Shown: piece by piece, positions 35,897 through 44,216 of the stretch
Layout: every line of letters begins with the position of its first letter
Numbering within the stretch: position 1 is the stretch's first letter
Assembly (NCBI RefSeq): GCF_002855515.1
Contig: NZ_PKRP01000003.1
Span: 682,001 to 746,000, forward strand
DNA: 64,000 nucleotides
Source of the DNA: Rhizobium sp. TH135
GTDB taxonomy: Bacteria > Pseudomonadota > Alphaproteobacteria > Rhizobiales > Rhizobiaceae
Direction: 5' to 3'
The notes under the pieces: model-generated
The model's input: the letters and a program-made list of their open reading frames with translations, nothing else
Databases searched by the model: none
What the model was told of the DNA's origin: nothing
Translations under genes and position numbers: made by a program

Positions 35897-37576
35897 TCAG
35901 CGATCCCTGAAACGGTTCGTGATCGGATAGCGGCGATCGCGTCCGAAGTTCTTCTTTGTGATCTTCACGCCCGGTGCCGATTGGCGGCGCTTGTATTCGG
36001 CGAGGTAAAGCAGGTGCTCCACCCGGTGCACCGTCGCGATGTCATGGCCCCGTGCGACGATCTCGTCCACGCCCATTTCCTTTTCGACGAGGCATTCGAG
36101 GATATCGTCGAGAACCGGATAGGGCGGCAGGGAATCCTGGTCGGTCTGGTTCGGGCGAAGCTCCGCAGACGGCGCCTTGGACAGGATGTTTGCGGGAATG
36201 ACTTCGCCGGATGGTCCAAGCGCGCCTGGGGGAACGTTCTCGTTGCGCCAGGCCGACAGCGCATAGACCTGCATCTTGTAGAGGTCCTTGATGGGGTTGA
36301 AGCCACCATTCATGTCGCCATAGAGCGTGGCGTACCCAACCGACATCTCCGACTTGTTGCCGGTGGTGACGACCATCGAGCCGAACTTGTTGGAGACCGC
36401 CATCAGGATCGTCCCACGCGTGCGGCTCTGCAGGTTTTCTTCGGTGATGCCGCTCTCGGTACCCTCGAACATTTCCGACAGCGATGACAGGAAGCCTTCA
36501 ACCGGCTCCTGGATCGGCACGATGTCGTAATGGCAGCCGAGCGCCTTGGCGCAGGCTTCGGCGTCGGCGAAGCTCTCCTGCGAGGTATAGCGGTAGGGCA
36601 GCATGATCGTGCGCACCCGCTCCTCGCCGAGCGCATCGACGGCGATGGCAGCACAAATGGCAGAATCGATGCCGCCGGAGAGGCCGAGCACGACGCTCTT
36701 AAAACCGTTCTTGTTCACATAGTCGCGGAAACCGAGAACGCAGGCGCGGTAGTCGGCCTCTTCCTTCTCCGGAATGCGCGACATCGGCCCCTGGTCACAG
36801 CGCCAGCCGTCGGCCGTGCGCTTCCAGGTCGTGACCGAAAGCGTCTCCTCGAACTGGCTCATCTGGAAGGCGAGCGACTTGTCGCCGTTGAAGGCGAAGC
36901 TCGCGCCGTCGAAGACGAGTTCGTCCTGCCCCCCGAGCTGGTTGGCGAACACCAGTGGCAGGCCCGTCTCGATCACCTGACGCAGCGCCACCTGATGGCG
37001 CACATCGACCTTGCCTCGGTAGTAGGGCGAGCCATTCGGCACCAGCAGAATTTCGGCGCCGGTCTCGGCCAGCGTCTCGCAGACGCCGAGATCATTCCAG
37101 ATCTCCTCGCAGATCGGCACCCCGATGCGCACACCCCGAAAGTTGACCGGCCCCGGCATCGCACCTTCGGTAAAGACTCGCTTCTCATCGAACTCGCCGT
37201 AATTCGGCAGATCGAGCTTATCGCGGAAGGCGAGGATCTTCCCACCGTCGAGAATGGCGACGGAATTGTGCCGCCCCTTCTCGCCCTGGCGGGGAAAGCC
37301 GACGATCACGCCCGGACCGCCATCCGCAGTATCGGCGGCAAGCGCCTCAACGGCTTGGAGACAAGCGCTCAGGAAGGCGGGTTTCAACACCAGATCTTCC
37401 GGCGGATAGCCGGAAATGAAGAGCTCCGTCAGCAACAGCAGGTCTGCTCCCTGGCCGGCCGCATCGGCGCGCGCAGCCCGCGCCTTGGCTAGATTGCCGG
37501 CGACGTCGCCGACAACAGGATTGAACTGTGCCACCGCGATACGCAGGACGTCGGAGATCTTCTTTGCTTCGCTCAT
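35897..37576 (-). CDS. nadE: Glutamine-dependent NAD+ synthetase
   Basis: This enzyme makes NAD+ from deamido-NAD+, ATP and glutamine. The 559-residue protein has two domains. The N-terminal nitrilase-like glutaminase shows its catalytic Glu in LLLLTELFISGYPPED, Lys in FRDKLDLPNYG and Cys in GVPICEEIW. The C-terminal synthetase has the ATP-binding SGGIDSAICAAIAVDAL near residue 297 and SEMSVGYATLYGDMNGGFNPIKD. The length and order match the long, glutamine-using form. It is probably the first gene of a short operon with the small membrane protein. Confidence 0.95.
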   Translation of the reverse strand: MSEAKKISDVLRIAVAQFNPVVGDVAGNLAKARAARADAAGQGADLLLLTELFISGYPPEDLVLKPAFLSACLQAVEALAADTADGGPGVIVGFPRQGEKGRHNSVAILDGGKILAFRDKLDLPNYGEFDEKRVFTEGAMPGPVNFRGVRIGVPICEEIWNDLGVCETLAETGAEILLVPNGSPYYRGKVDVRHQVALRQVIETGLPLVFANQLGGQDELVFDGASFAFNGDKSLAFQMSQFEETLSVTTWKRTADGWRCDQGPMSRIPEKEEADYRACVLGFRDYVNKNGFKSVVLGLSGGIDSAICAAIAVDALGEERVRTIMLPYRYTSQESFADAEACAKALGCHYDIVPIQEPVEGFLSSLSEMFEGTESGITEENLQSRTRGTILMAVSNKFGSMVVTTGNKSEMSVGYATLYGDMNGGFNPIKDLYKMQVYALSAWRNENVPPGALGPSGEVIPANILSKAPSAELRPNQTDQDSLPPYPVLDDILECLVEKEMGVDEIVARGHDIATVHRVEHLLYLAEYKRRQSAPGVKITKKNFGRDRRYPITNRFRDR

Positions 37577-37776
37577 GACATCGATTTAGCCGCTCGCGTG
37601 AATGATCGCAACGCTACTTGTCGACCCTGTGATCGGCAATGTCCGCCGCCGCTAACCAATCCCCCTGAAAGTATGGGAACAAAGGCTTCTGCGTTGCGGT
37701 TCATGTAGCATTCATGACACTTGTGTGACATCTGTGCGAAGATTTTACGACACCTGTCCCTGACCCGGAGTTCGAC

Positions 37777-39708
37777 GTGGCACAGACCAGCCCGAAATCG
37801 CTCGTCGCGACCATTTTCAATGCCTTTGGTGCGACGCGCGAACGCGAGCTCGGCACGTCCTGGACGTTGCCGCTGGTCATTCAGTGGGTCAACACGGCGC
37901 TGATCGCAGCCGTCATCGTCGTACTGAGCGAAGTGCTCGCACGCGGGACCATGGTCGATGTCGTCGAATACATGACATCGTCGAGCCGGCCCGGGCTTGT
38001 GGCCGTGGGGATCATGTTCCTGGTCCTCTGCTTTGCAGATGCGATTATCGGCAAGGCTTACCAGTCCACGCTCTTCGTCGCGCCGCTGGCTCTCCTGCCC
38101 GCCTTCTTCTCGGGCCAGAAGCAGCTCTTCCTCTCGGACCCGCTTTTTCCGAGTGACCTCCTCTTCGGTCGTCAGATCATGCAGCTGCTGCCGGCCATGG
38201 TTGCGGCCGAACCTGTCAAAGCCATTGCTCTTGCAATCGGCAGCCTCGTTTTCATCGCAGCATTCGTCACGCTCATTTGGAAGAGCCGGAAAGTCTTTCC
38301 GCGGCTGAACTTGACAGGCCGGGGCGTTCGCCTTGCCCTCGCCTTCCCACTGCTCGCTGGTTTCATCTCCTTGATGGACCCGATGGCCTTCTCCGCCTTC
38401 CGAGATCGCCTCAACATTGTGCCGATGATGTGGGACCAGAAGGAAAACTATCGCCACAACGGCTTCCTGATGGCTTTTGCCTTCAATGTGCCGATGGCGA
38501 GCGTCAGCGCCCCCGCCGGTTACAATCACGTCGCCATCACCGACATGCAGACCGACCTTCTGCCGGCGTCCTTCTTCTCGGGCCGTCAGGCTGACGTGAT
38601 CGTCGTCATGAGCGAGTCGCTGTGGGATCCGACCAAGATGAGCAGCGTCCGCTACTCGGCCGATCCGATGCCGACCATCCGCGCCGCGCAGTCCGGCCAG
38701 GTGTTCTCGCCGGAATTCGGCGGCATGACGGCGAACGTCGAATTCGAAGCGCTGACCGGCTTCTCCAATGCCTTCCTGCCCTATGGCAGCATTCCCTATC
38801 AGCAGTATATCCGCCGTCCCGTGCCTTCGCTCGCCACCTTCTTTGAATCGAAGGGCTATGTGAGCAAGGCCTTCCACCCCTTCCAGGGCTGGTTCTGGAA
38901 CCGCAACAACGTCTACCAGTCGCTGGGCTTCCGTCAGTTCCAGTCCGAAGAGAACATGCCGGTCATGGACAAGCGCGGTATCTTCGCATCGGACGAGGCC
39001 CTGACGCGCCACATCATCCGGGAAGCCGACAACACCAGCGAACCCTTCTTCTTCTTCGCGGTCACCCTGCAGGGTCACGGCCCCTATGAGCATAACCGCT
39101 ACGCGAAGAACACCATCGAGGTTGACGCGCCGACCCTCTCTGACGGCAACACCAGCGCGCTGGCGACCTATGCGCAGGGTGTGAAAGAAGCGGACCAGAG
39201 CCTGAAGGCTCTGATGGATTGGGCGAAGAAGCGCCGCCGCGAGACGATCATCGTGCTCTTCGGCGATCACCTGCCGCCGCTGAACGAGGTCTATACGGAA
39301 AGCGGCTACATGGCGAACGTCGTCGCCACCCGCAAGGCCTCGGTCGCCACCATGAAGCGCGAGCACGAGACCCCGCTCGTCATCTGGTCGTCGAAGCGCG
39401 GCGTTCAGAAAGACATCGGCTCGGTCAGCCCGTCGCAGCTGCCGTATTACATCGTCCGCATGGCCGGCTATCGCCACCCCTACTACACCGGTATGCTCGG
39501 CCGCGTCGCCGAACGTTACTCGGTCATCGACCGGCATCAACTGATCGGCCGTAACAACAAGGCGCAGGCCGACTGGGCTCTGTCGGGCCGCATCGACCCA
39601 TTGATCCGCGATTACCGTCTTCTCCAGCACGATGTGATGTTCGGCGAAGGCTACGGACTTGATCGTTTCTTCCCCGAGCAGTCCGATCGACTGCAACCGA
39701 GCAGTTGA
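37777..39708 (+). CDS. LTA synthase/OpgB-type membrane sulfatase-fold transferase
   Basis: The 643-residue protein has about four or five N-terminal transmembrane helices (up to about residue 215) and a periplasmic alkaline phosphatase/sulfatase-fold domain: ADVIVVMSESLWDPTKM, the segment FGGMTANVEFEALTGFS with the expected nucleophile Thr, and IVLFGDHLPPL with metal ligands. This family moves phosphoglycerol or phosphoethanolamine from lipids onto periplasmic glucans or other polymers; rhizobial cyclic-glucan modification is one candidate. The GTG start at 37777 follows GGAG with six bases spacing. A CTTGTG-N17-TTTTAC promoter-like pair lies upstream. Confidence 0.82.
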   Translation: MAQTSPKSLVATIFNAFGATRERELGTSWTLPLVIQWVNTALIAAVIVVLSEVLARGTMVDVVEYMTSSSRPGLVAVGIMFLVLCFADAIIGKAYQSTLFVAPLALLPAFFSGQKQLFLSDPLFPSDLLFGRQIMQLLPAMVAAEPVKAIALAIGSLVFIAAFVTLIWKSRKVFPRLNLTGRGVRLALAFPLLAGFISLMDPMAFSAFRDRLNIVPMMWDQKENYRHNGFLMAFAFNVPMASVSAPAGYNHVAITDMQTDLLPASFFSGRQADVIVVMSESLWDPTKMSSVRYSADPMPTIRAAQSGQVFSPEFGGMTANVEFEALTGFSNAFLPYGSIPYQQYIRRPVPSLATFFESKGYVSKAFHPFQGWFWNRNNVYQSLGFRQFQSEENMPVMDKRGIFASDEALTRHIIREADNTSEPFFFFAVTLQGHGPYEHNRYAKNTIEVDAPTLSDGNTSALATYAQGVKEADQSLKALMDWAKKRRRETIIVLFGDHLPPLNEVYTESGYMANVVATRKASVATMKREHETPLVIWSSKRGVQKDIGSVSPSQLPYYIVRMAGYRHPYYTGMLGRVAERYSVIDRHQLIGRNNKAQADWALSGRIDPLIRDYRLLQHDVMFGEGYGLDRFFPEQSDRLQPSS

Positions 39709-39755
39709 GCGGATCGTTACTTCGGATCACAGTTATCCATAAAGACATTTTGAAC

Positions 39756-39780
39756 GGGGGGCGCTATTGCAGCGCCCCCC
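39756..39780 (+). terminator. Hairpin terminator after the OpgB-type gene
   Basis: A 10-bp stem GGGGGGCGCT / AGCGCCCCCC with an ATTGC loop, about 50 bases after the stop; T residues appear only further downstream. Confidence 0.65.
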
Positions 39781-39912
39781 GATTTCAGTCATAGACTTTT
39801 TTTGTTCACCAAACCGGCGTGCTTGACAGTATTAGCGACCACTGTTCTTGCCTGGCTGCACGAGCGGTCGAACACTCTGATTGCATTCAAAGTTTAACGC
39901 CGAGCTCTTGCC

Positions 39913-40803
39913 ATGCCGCTCATGTCGCGCGCTGAAATAGTTGCACATCCGCTCTACCCGGCGATCGAAAGGCAGATCGCCCAGCATCTCATTGGCATTC
40001 ACATGCGGACCCCGCGCATGTCCCGCCTGAAGGCATCCCACCGCAAGTGGCTGATGACGCAGTCGGTGTTCGCGCTCGCCTTGCGCCGCACGCCGGACGA
40101 CCCGCTTTCTGGCCTGACGGCCACACGTTTCGTGGAAACGGTCATGCGCCTGGGGGCTGCAAGCCGCAACACGGCGACGGGTTATCTGGCGGAACTGGTC
40201 GCCTACAAATTCCTGCGCGACGTCCCTGACGTCCCCGACAAGCGTGTCCGCGTCCTTGAGCCCACGGAACTCAGCCTGAACGGCCTGCGCAGCTGGTTCA
40301 ACGGGCATCTCGCCTGCCTCGACCGGCTCGATGGCGGCAATCGCGAAATGACCTCGCTGGCCGAAGAGCGGATCTTCCTGATCGCCCAACCCATCGGCGC
40401 CGACATCATGGTGGGCGATCCGATGTGGCGCGAGCCCCCGGACTCGATCGGCCACTTCCTGTGGTCGGATCTTGGCGGCATCATCCTGCACGACCTGATC
40501 GCACGTCTCGACAATGTCGACCGCGCGGCTGAAAACGTATCCTGCGGACCGGTAACGCTGGTGGAATTGAGCGAAACCTATCAGGTCTCGACCACCAACC
40601 TGAAGCGCATGTTCAAGAAGGCCGAAACCGAAGAGCTTCTATGCTGGGAACACCCGCGACGCCGGGGCGACCTGCTGCTGACGAACCGCTTCCTGGAAGA
40701 CTATTTCAACTGGCAGTCGGCCAAGTTCGCAGCCATCGACCAGTCCTATCATCAGGCTCTGGCAACACTGGGCATCGAGTCGGAGAACGCGGCCGCCGCC
40801 TGA
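39913..40803 (+). CDS. Putative winged-helix transcriptional regulator of unknown family
   Basis: The 296-residue protein has no clear family. The C-terminal third reads like a winged helix: VTLVELSETYQVSTTNLKRMFKKAETEELLCWEHPRRRGDLLLT has a helix-turn-helix followed by a beta hairpin. An earlier region (SRLKASHRKWLMTQSVFALA, GAASRNTATGYLAELVAYKFL) may form a second helix-turn-helix. No ligand or receiver domain is visible. The ATG at 39913 has only a weak ribosome-binding site. A CTTGAC (39822) that could be a -35 lies upstream without a good -10. Confidence 0.6.
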   Translation: MPLMSRAEIVAHPLYPAIERQIAQHLIGIHMRTPRMSRLKASHRKWLMTQSVFALALRRTPDDPLSGLTATRFVETVMRLGAASRNTATGYLAELVAYKFLRDVPDVPDKRVRVLEPTELSLNGLRSWFNGHLACLDRLDGGNREMTSLAEERIFLIAQPIGADIMVGDPMWREPPDSIGHFLWSDLGGIILHDLIARLDNVDRAAENVSCGPVTLVELSETYQVSTTNLKRMFKKAETEELLCWEHPRRRGDLLLTNRFLEDYFNWQSAKFAAIDQSYHQALATLGIESENAAAA

Positions 40804-40809
40804 AGGCGC

Positions 40810-41208
40810 TCAGCTGCGGCTGGCGGCATATTGCGGCAAGCCATCCTCGATGTCGTAGAAATCACCCTTGTCGGCGCAGTAGATGTGATAGCCCCCCTCT
40901 AGACTCGTGGGGTTCGGAAACAGGCCCGCCATCAGCGAGATCCGCGTCTCGCCATCCGCCTTCCAGTAAAGTGCTGAACCGCAATCGCGGCAAAAGGCGC
41001 GCTCGGCATCGGGGCTTGCCCTATAGGCGCCGATCTTCTCGCGCCCGCTGATCTCGACCTCGCTCAGCGCTGCATCCGTCGTCGCATAGTAGAGCCCGGT
41101 CTGCCGACGGCATTGCGAGCAATGGCAATAGCTGACGGGTCCGAGTTTGCCTCGAACAGTGATCGTCACCGCACCGCACAGGCAGCCGCAAGTCTTGTCT
41201 TCGCCCAT
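40810..41208 (-). CDS. GFA (glutathione-dependent formaldehyde-activating) family protein
   Basis: The 132-residue zinc protein starts MGEDKTCGCLCGAVTI and has the family cysteine sets: CGCLCGAV, YCHCSQCRRQTG and FCRDCGSALYW. The fold is that of Gfa/CENP-V proteins. The biochemical role of most members, including this one, is not established. An in-frame start five codons upstream is possible; the ATG at 41208 matches the family N-terminus. Confidence 0.88.
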   Translation of the reverse strand: MGEDKTCGCLCGAVTITVRGKLGPVSYCHCSQCRRQTGLYYATTDAALSEVEISGREKIGAYRASPDAERAFCRDCGSALYWKADGETRISLMAGLFPNPTSLEGGYHIYCADKGDFYDIEDGLPQYAASRS

Positions 41209-41229
41209 CACACACCTCCGCAAACGAGA

Positions 41230-41260
41230 ACCGGGCGAGCTTCGTTGAAGCCCGCCCGGT
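41230..41260 (-). terminator. Hairpin downstream of aroG
   Basis: An 8-bp outer stem (ACCGGGCG / CGCCCGGT) continues into GCTTC / GAAGC around a GTT loop. On the minus strand it is followed by TCTCGTTT and lies 30 bases after the DAHP synthase stop. Confidence 0.65.
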
Positions 41261-41289
41261 CGTCAAACTCGGAATGCTGAACTTGTGCT

Positions 41290-42666
41290 TCAGCCGTTCG
41301 CGACCAGCATCCGCTTTTCGTCACGGCCGCTCTTCATCCGCTCGGCAAGCAGGAACGCAAGCTCAAGCGCCTGGTCGGCGTTGAGGCGCGGGTCGCAATG
41401 GGTGTGGTAACGGTCGGCAAGATCATTGCCGGTGACCGCACGCGCACCACCTGTGCATTCGGTCACGTCCTTGCCGGTCATCTCGATATGGATGCCGCCC
41501 GGATGCGAGCCTTCCGCACGATGGATCTGGAAGAAGCTCTCGACCTCCGACAGGATCCGCTCGAACGGACGGGTCTTGTAGTTGTTGAGCGTGATCGTGT
41601 TGCCATGCATCGGATCGCAGGACCACACGACCTTGCGGCCTTCCCGCTCGACGGCACGGATGAGGCGCGGCAGGTGCTCGGCAACCTTGTCGTGACCGAA
41701 ACGGCAGATCAGGGTCAGGCGACCGGCTTCGTTCTGCGGGTTCAGGATGTCGATCAGGTTCAACAGATCGTCAGCCTGCAGCGACGGGCCGCACTTCAGA
41801 CCGATCGGGTTCTTGATGCCGCGGCAGTATTCCAGATGCGCATGGTCAGCCTGGCGCGTACGGTCGCCGATCCAGATCATGTGGCCGGAGGTGGCATACC
41901 AGTCGCCCGAGGTGGAATCGACGCGGGTCAGCGCTTCTTCATAGCCGAGAAGCAGGGCTTCATGGCTGGTGAAGAAATCGGTCTCGCGCAGGCTCGGATT
42001 GTTTTCCGAGGTGATACCCACGGCCTTCATGAAGTCCATGGTTTCGGAAATGCGGTCGGCGAGCTTGCGGTAGCGCTCAGCCTGTGGGCTATCCTTGACG
42101 AAGCCGAGCATCCACTGATGCACGTTCTCGAGGTTGGCATAACCACCCATCGCGAAGGCGCGCAGCAGGTTCAGCGTGGCAGCCGACTGGCGATAGGCCA
42201 TCAGCTGGCGCTCGGGGCTCGGGATGCGGGCCTCTTCGGTGAACTCGATGCCGTTGATGATGTCACCACGGTAGCTCGGCAGCTCGACGCCACCGATCGT
42301 CTCCATGTCCGAAGAACGCGGCTTGGCGAACTGGCCGGCAATACGGCCGACCTTGACCACTGGCAGCTGGGCGCCGAAAGTCAGGACGACGGCCATCTGC
42401 AGGAAGGCGCGGAAGAAGTCGCGGATATTGTCGGCGCCATGCTCGGCAAAGCTCTCGGCGCAATCACCGCCCTGCAGCAGGAAGGCTTCGCCTTCCGCGA
42501 CCTGGGCCAGCGACTTCTTCAGGCGACGGGCCTCGCCCGCAAAGACCAGCGGCGGATAGGTCGAAAGCTGCTGCTCGGCAGCCTTCAATGCGTCGAGGTC
42601 CGGATACGCCGGAACCTGCTTGATCGGCTTCTGTCTCCAGCTGCTCGGGGTCCAATTCTGCGCCAT
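41290..42666 (-). CDS. aroG: Class II 3-deoxy-7-phosphoheptulonate (DAHP) synthase
   Basis: First enzyme of aromatic amino acid synthesis: condenses phosphoenolpyruvate and erythrose 4-phosphate. The 458-residue plant-type (class II) enzyme has [14 protein letters not shown], the metal-site Cys region, [32 protein letters not shown] and [12 protein letters not shown]. The ATG at 42664-42666 ([10 protein letters not shown]) has AGGTG six bases in front; a GTG three codons earlier is less likely. It is a single-gene unit with its own terminator. The symbol aroG follows rhizobial usage; aroF or aroH may be used elsewhere. Confidence 0.94.
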   Translation of the reverse strand: MAQNWTPSSWRQKPIKQVPAYPDLDALKAAEQQLSTYPPLVFAGEARRLKKSLAQVAEGEAFLLQGGDCAESFAEHGADNIRDFFRAFLQMAVVLTFGAQLPVVKVGRIAGQFAKPRSSDMETIGGVELPSYRGDIINGIEFTEEARIPSPERQLMAYRQSAATLNLLRAFAMGGYANLENVHQWMLGFVKDSPQAERYRKLADRISETMDFMKAVGITSENNPSLRETDFFTSHEALLLGYEEALTRVDSTSGDWYATSGHMIWIGDRTRQADHAHLEYCRGIKNPIGLKCGPSLQADDLLNLIDILNPQNEAGRLTLICRFGHDKVAEHLPRLIRAVEREGRKVVWSCDPMHGNTITLNNYKTRPFERILSEVESFFQIHRAEGSHPGGIHIEMTGKDVTECTGGARAVTGNDLADRYHTHCDPRLNADQALELAFLLAERMKSGRDEKRMLVANG

Positions 42667-42910
42667 GGTCGTCACCTGTCTGATACTAGCTGCGGCAACC
42701 TCCCGGCCGCATCGGATGGGGGCTTATAAACGGTTAATCGATCCTTGGAAAGCCGAAGTTTAGGGACTTTCGAAGGGTATAACGATGAGGCGACCGGCCA
42801 GTTTTCCACCCTTTGGACCTGCACGGCCCCGCCCTCGAGATGGCAGACGCTTGATATGACATGGACGTAAACGTAAGATCTCGATTGACATCCGGAACGG
42901 GAGGTTCGGC

Positions 42911-43771
42911 ATGACACAGCACGAAATCGAAAAGGCCGAAATCCAGTTCGAAACGGCGGACCGTTTCCAGCTCCACGGCACGTTGATGCGGGGCAAAGGC
43001 GACGGCCCCATGGCGCTCATCTCCTCGGCCGCAGCCGTGCCCCGCGGATTCTATGCCCGCTTTGCCGAACATCTCGTCACCCATCAAGGCTTCCGCGCTG
43101 CCATGACCTACGACTATCGCGGCGTCGCAGCCTCGCAGGCACCGAAGAGCTGGAAACGTCCGCTATTGATGCGCGACTGGGCGCATTTCGACATGCCCGC
43201 CGCCCTGCAACGGCTGGAACTGGAAGGACCCGATCATCCGATCGTTGGCGTCGGCCAGTCCTTCGGCGGACAGGTATTGGCGCTCGGTGGCCGCTCCGAC
43301 AGGTTCTCCCGCTATCTCATGGTCGCGACCATGACCGGCTACTGGGGAAACACCAAGCCGACGTTTCGCGTCTTCAGCCAGATGAACCTGGTCGGCGTGC
43401 CGCTGGCGGCAGTGCTCGGCAAGGTTCCCGGCCAGATCGGCCTGGGTCAGACCTTGCCGGGGACCATCTTTCGCGAATGGGCGCGTTGGGGCCGGCATCC
43501 CGAATACTTCTTCGCCGATCCGACGATGGATGCAGCGCGCCGGTTTGCAGAGGTCGAGACTCCCATTCTCGCTATCGGCCTGACCGACGATCCCTGGGGC
43601 ACGCCGAAGGCCCAGCACGCACTGCTGAAATACTATAGCCGCGCCCCGACAGAGATCCGCTGGGTCTCGCCGGATGAAGCAGGCGGCACAGTCGGCCATC
43701 TCGGCTTTTTCCGCTCGGCCTTCAAGGACACTCTCTGGGGACCCGCGGTGGACTGGCTGAAGCAGGCTTGA
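42911..43771 (+). CDS. Alpha/beta hydrolase family protein
   Basis: The 286-residue protein has the hydrolase fold with the nucleophile elbow G-Q-S-F-G-G (VGVGQSFGGQVLALGG), an Asp in AIGLTDDPWG and a His near the end in GGTVGHLGFF, a complete catalytic triad candidate. The N-terminal segment FQLHGTLMRGKGDGPMALISSAA fits the hydrolase core. No substrate can be inferred from context. It has no signal peptide, so it is likely cytoplasmic. Confidence 0.82.
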   Translation: MTQHEIEKAEIQFETADRFQLHGTLMRGKGDGPMALISSAAAVPRGFYARFAEHLVTHQGFRAAMTYDYRGVAASQAPKSWKRPLLMRDWAHFDMPAALQRLELEGPDHPIVGVGQSFGGQVLALGGRSDRFSRYLMVATMTGYWGNTKPTFRVFSQMNLVGVPLAAVLGKVPGQIGLGQTLPGTIFREWARWGRHPEYFFADPTMDAARRFAEVETPILAIGLTDDPWGTPKAQHALLKYYSRAPTEIRWVSPDEAGGTVGHLGFFRSAFKDTLWGPAVDWLKQA

Positions 43772-43840
43772 GCTATCGCAGCGCAGCATGGTTACCCACA
43801 CAATTCACAGCCCAAAACACGCACGCTTTTCAGTGAAAAC

Positions 43841-43869
43841 TTGCAAAGCGGTCGCTTCATGAGAGCATG
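43841..43869 (+). promoter_or_regulatory. Possible promoter of the structured RNA
   Basis: TTGCAA (43841-43846) and AGCATG (43864-43869) are spaced by 17 bases. Transcription would then start at about 43876, just before the closing stem of the RNA. The -10 match is weak. Confidence 0.35.
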
Positions 43870-43875
43870 GAGACC

Positions 43876-44020
43876 TTGCGAACACCTCAATCCCGAGGCG
43901 TGCGCCCGTACCGACCAGAGGCAAGCTTCACGCAAGCCTCGCCCTCTACCCCGCTCTATGGGGGCGTAACGTGGTGTTCGGGAAGTTGATACTTCCTGCG
44001 TTGATCATGAGGATCGTGTG
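43876..44020 (+). ncRNA. Candidate structured RNA / leader upstream of a 42-residue ORF
   Basis: The plus strand can fold into a rod. The closing stem is CGAACACC (43879-43886) with GGTGTTCG (43973-43980), 8 bp. An inner helix pairs 43899-43907 with 43962-43971 (one G-U pair, one bulge). An apical hairpin is GAGGC (43918-43922) with GCCTC (43936-43940). A further perfect hairpin GGAAGT / ACTTCC follows at 43981-43996. The small ORF starts at 44021, so this could be its regulatory leader, or an independent RNA. I cannot match it to a known riboswitch, 6S RNA, SRP RNA or tmRNA. Confidence 0.45.
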
Positions 44021-44149
44021 ATGGCGTATGATTGGACTGGAGTACAAACCCGCAGGAGCCGCCGGCTCCGGATTGTCCTGCTCTCGCTTCTGAGCCTTGC
44101 CGCATTATCGGCACCCGTCCTGGGACTGGATCTCATCTCGAAGTTCTGA
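44021..44149 (+). CDS. Small membrane protein of 42 residues (unannotated-size ORF)
   Basis: ATG at 44021 opens a 42-codon frame with GAGG seven bases upstream. The peptide has an arginine-rich start (TRRSRRLR), then a hydrophobic stretch of about 20 residues (IVLLSLLSLAALSAPVLGL) and a short polar end. This is the pattern of a single-pass inner-membrane micropeptide with positive residues inside. It follows the structured RNA at 43876-44020 directly, and a hairpin lies seven bases after the stop. No family is recognised. Confidence 0.55.
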   Translation: MAYDWTGVQTRRSRRLRIVLLSLLSLAALSAPVLGLDLISKF

Positions 44150-44155
44150 TTATCA

Positions 44156-44183
44156 CCTGCGGACCTCTGATGAGACCCGCAGG
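44156..44183. terminator. Hairpin between the small ORF and gor
   Basis: A 7-bp stem CCTGCGG / CCGCAGG with a 14-base loop lies between the convergent small ORF and gor. There is no long T tract; it is a weak terminator candidate for either strand. Confidence 0.4.
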
Positions 44184-44216
44184 AAATGCTTTAATGTCGG
44201 TACAAACGGCGGCGGC

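Noticed and set aside
37573..39696. 707-codon open frame opposite the OpgB-type gene
   Set aside because: Antisense shadow; composition is unlike a protein, while the sense frame has transmembrane helices and a sulfatase-fold domain.
43876..43980. 6S RNA, 4.5S SRP RNA or tmRNA as identity of the structured RNA
   Set aside because: The SRP tetraloop region, the tmRNA tag and CCA end, and the 6S neighbourhood (zapA and formyl-THF cyclo-ligase genes) are not seen.
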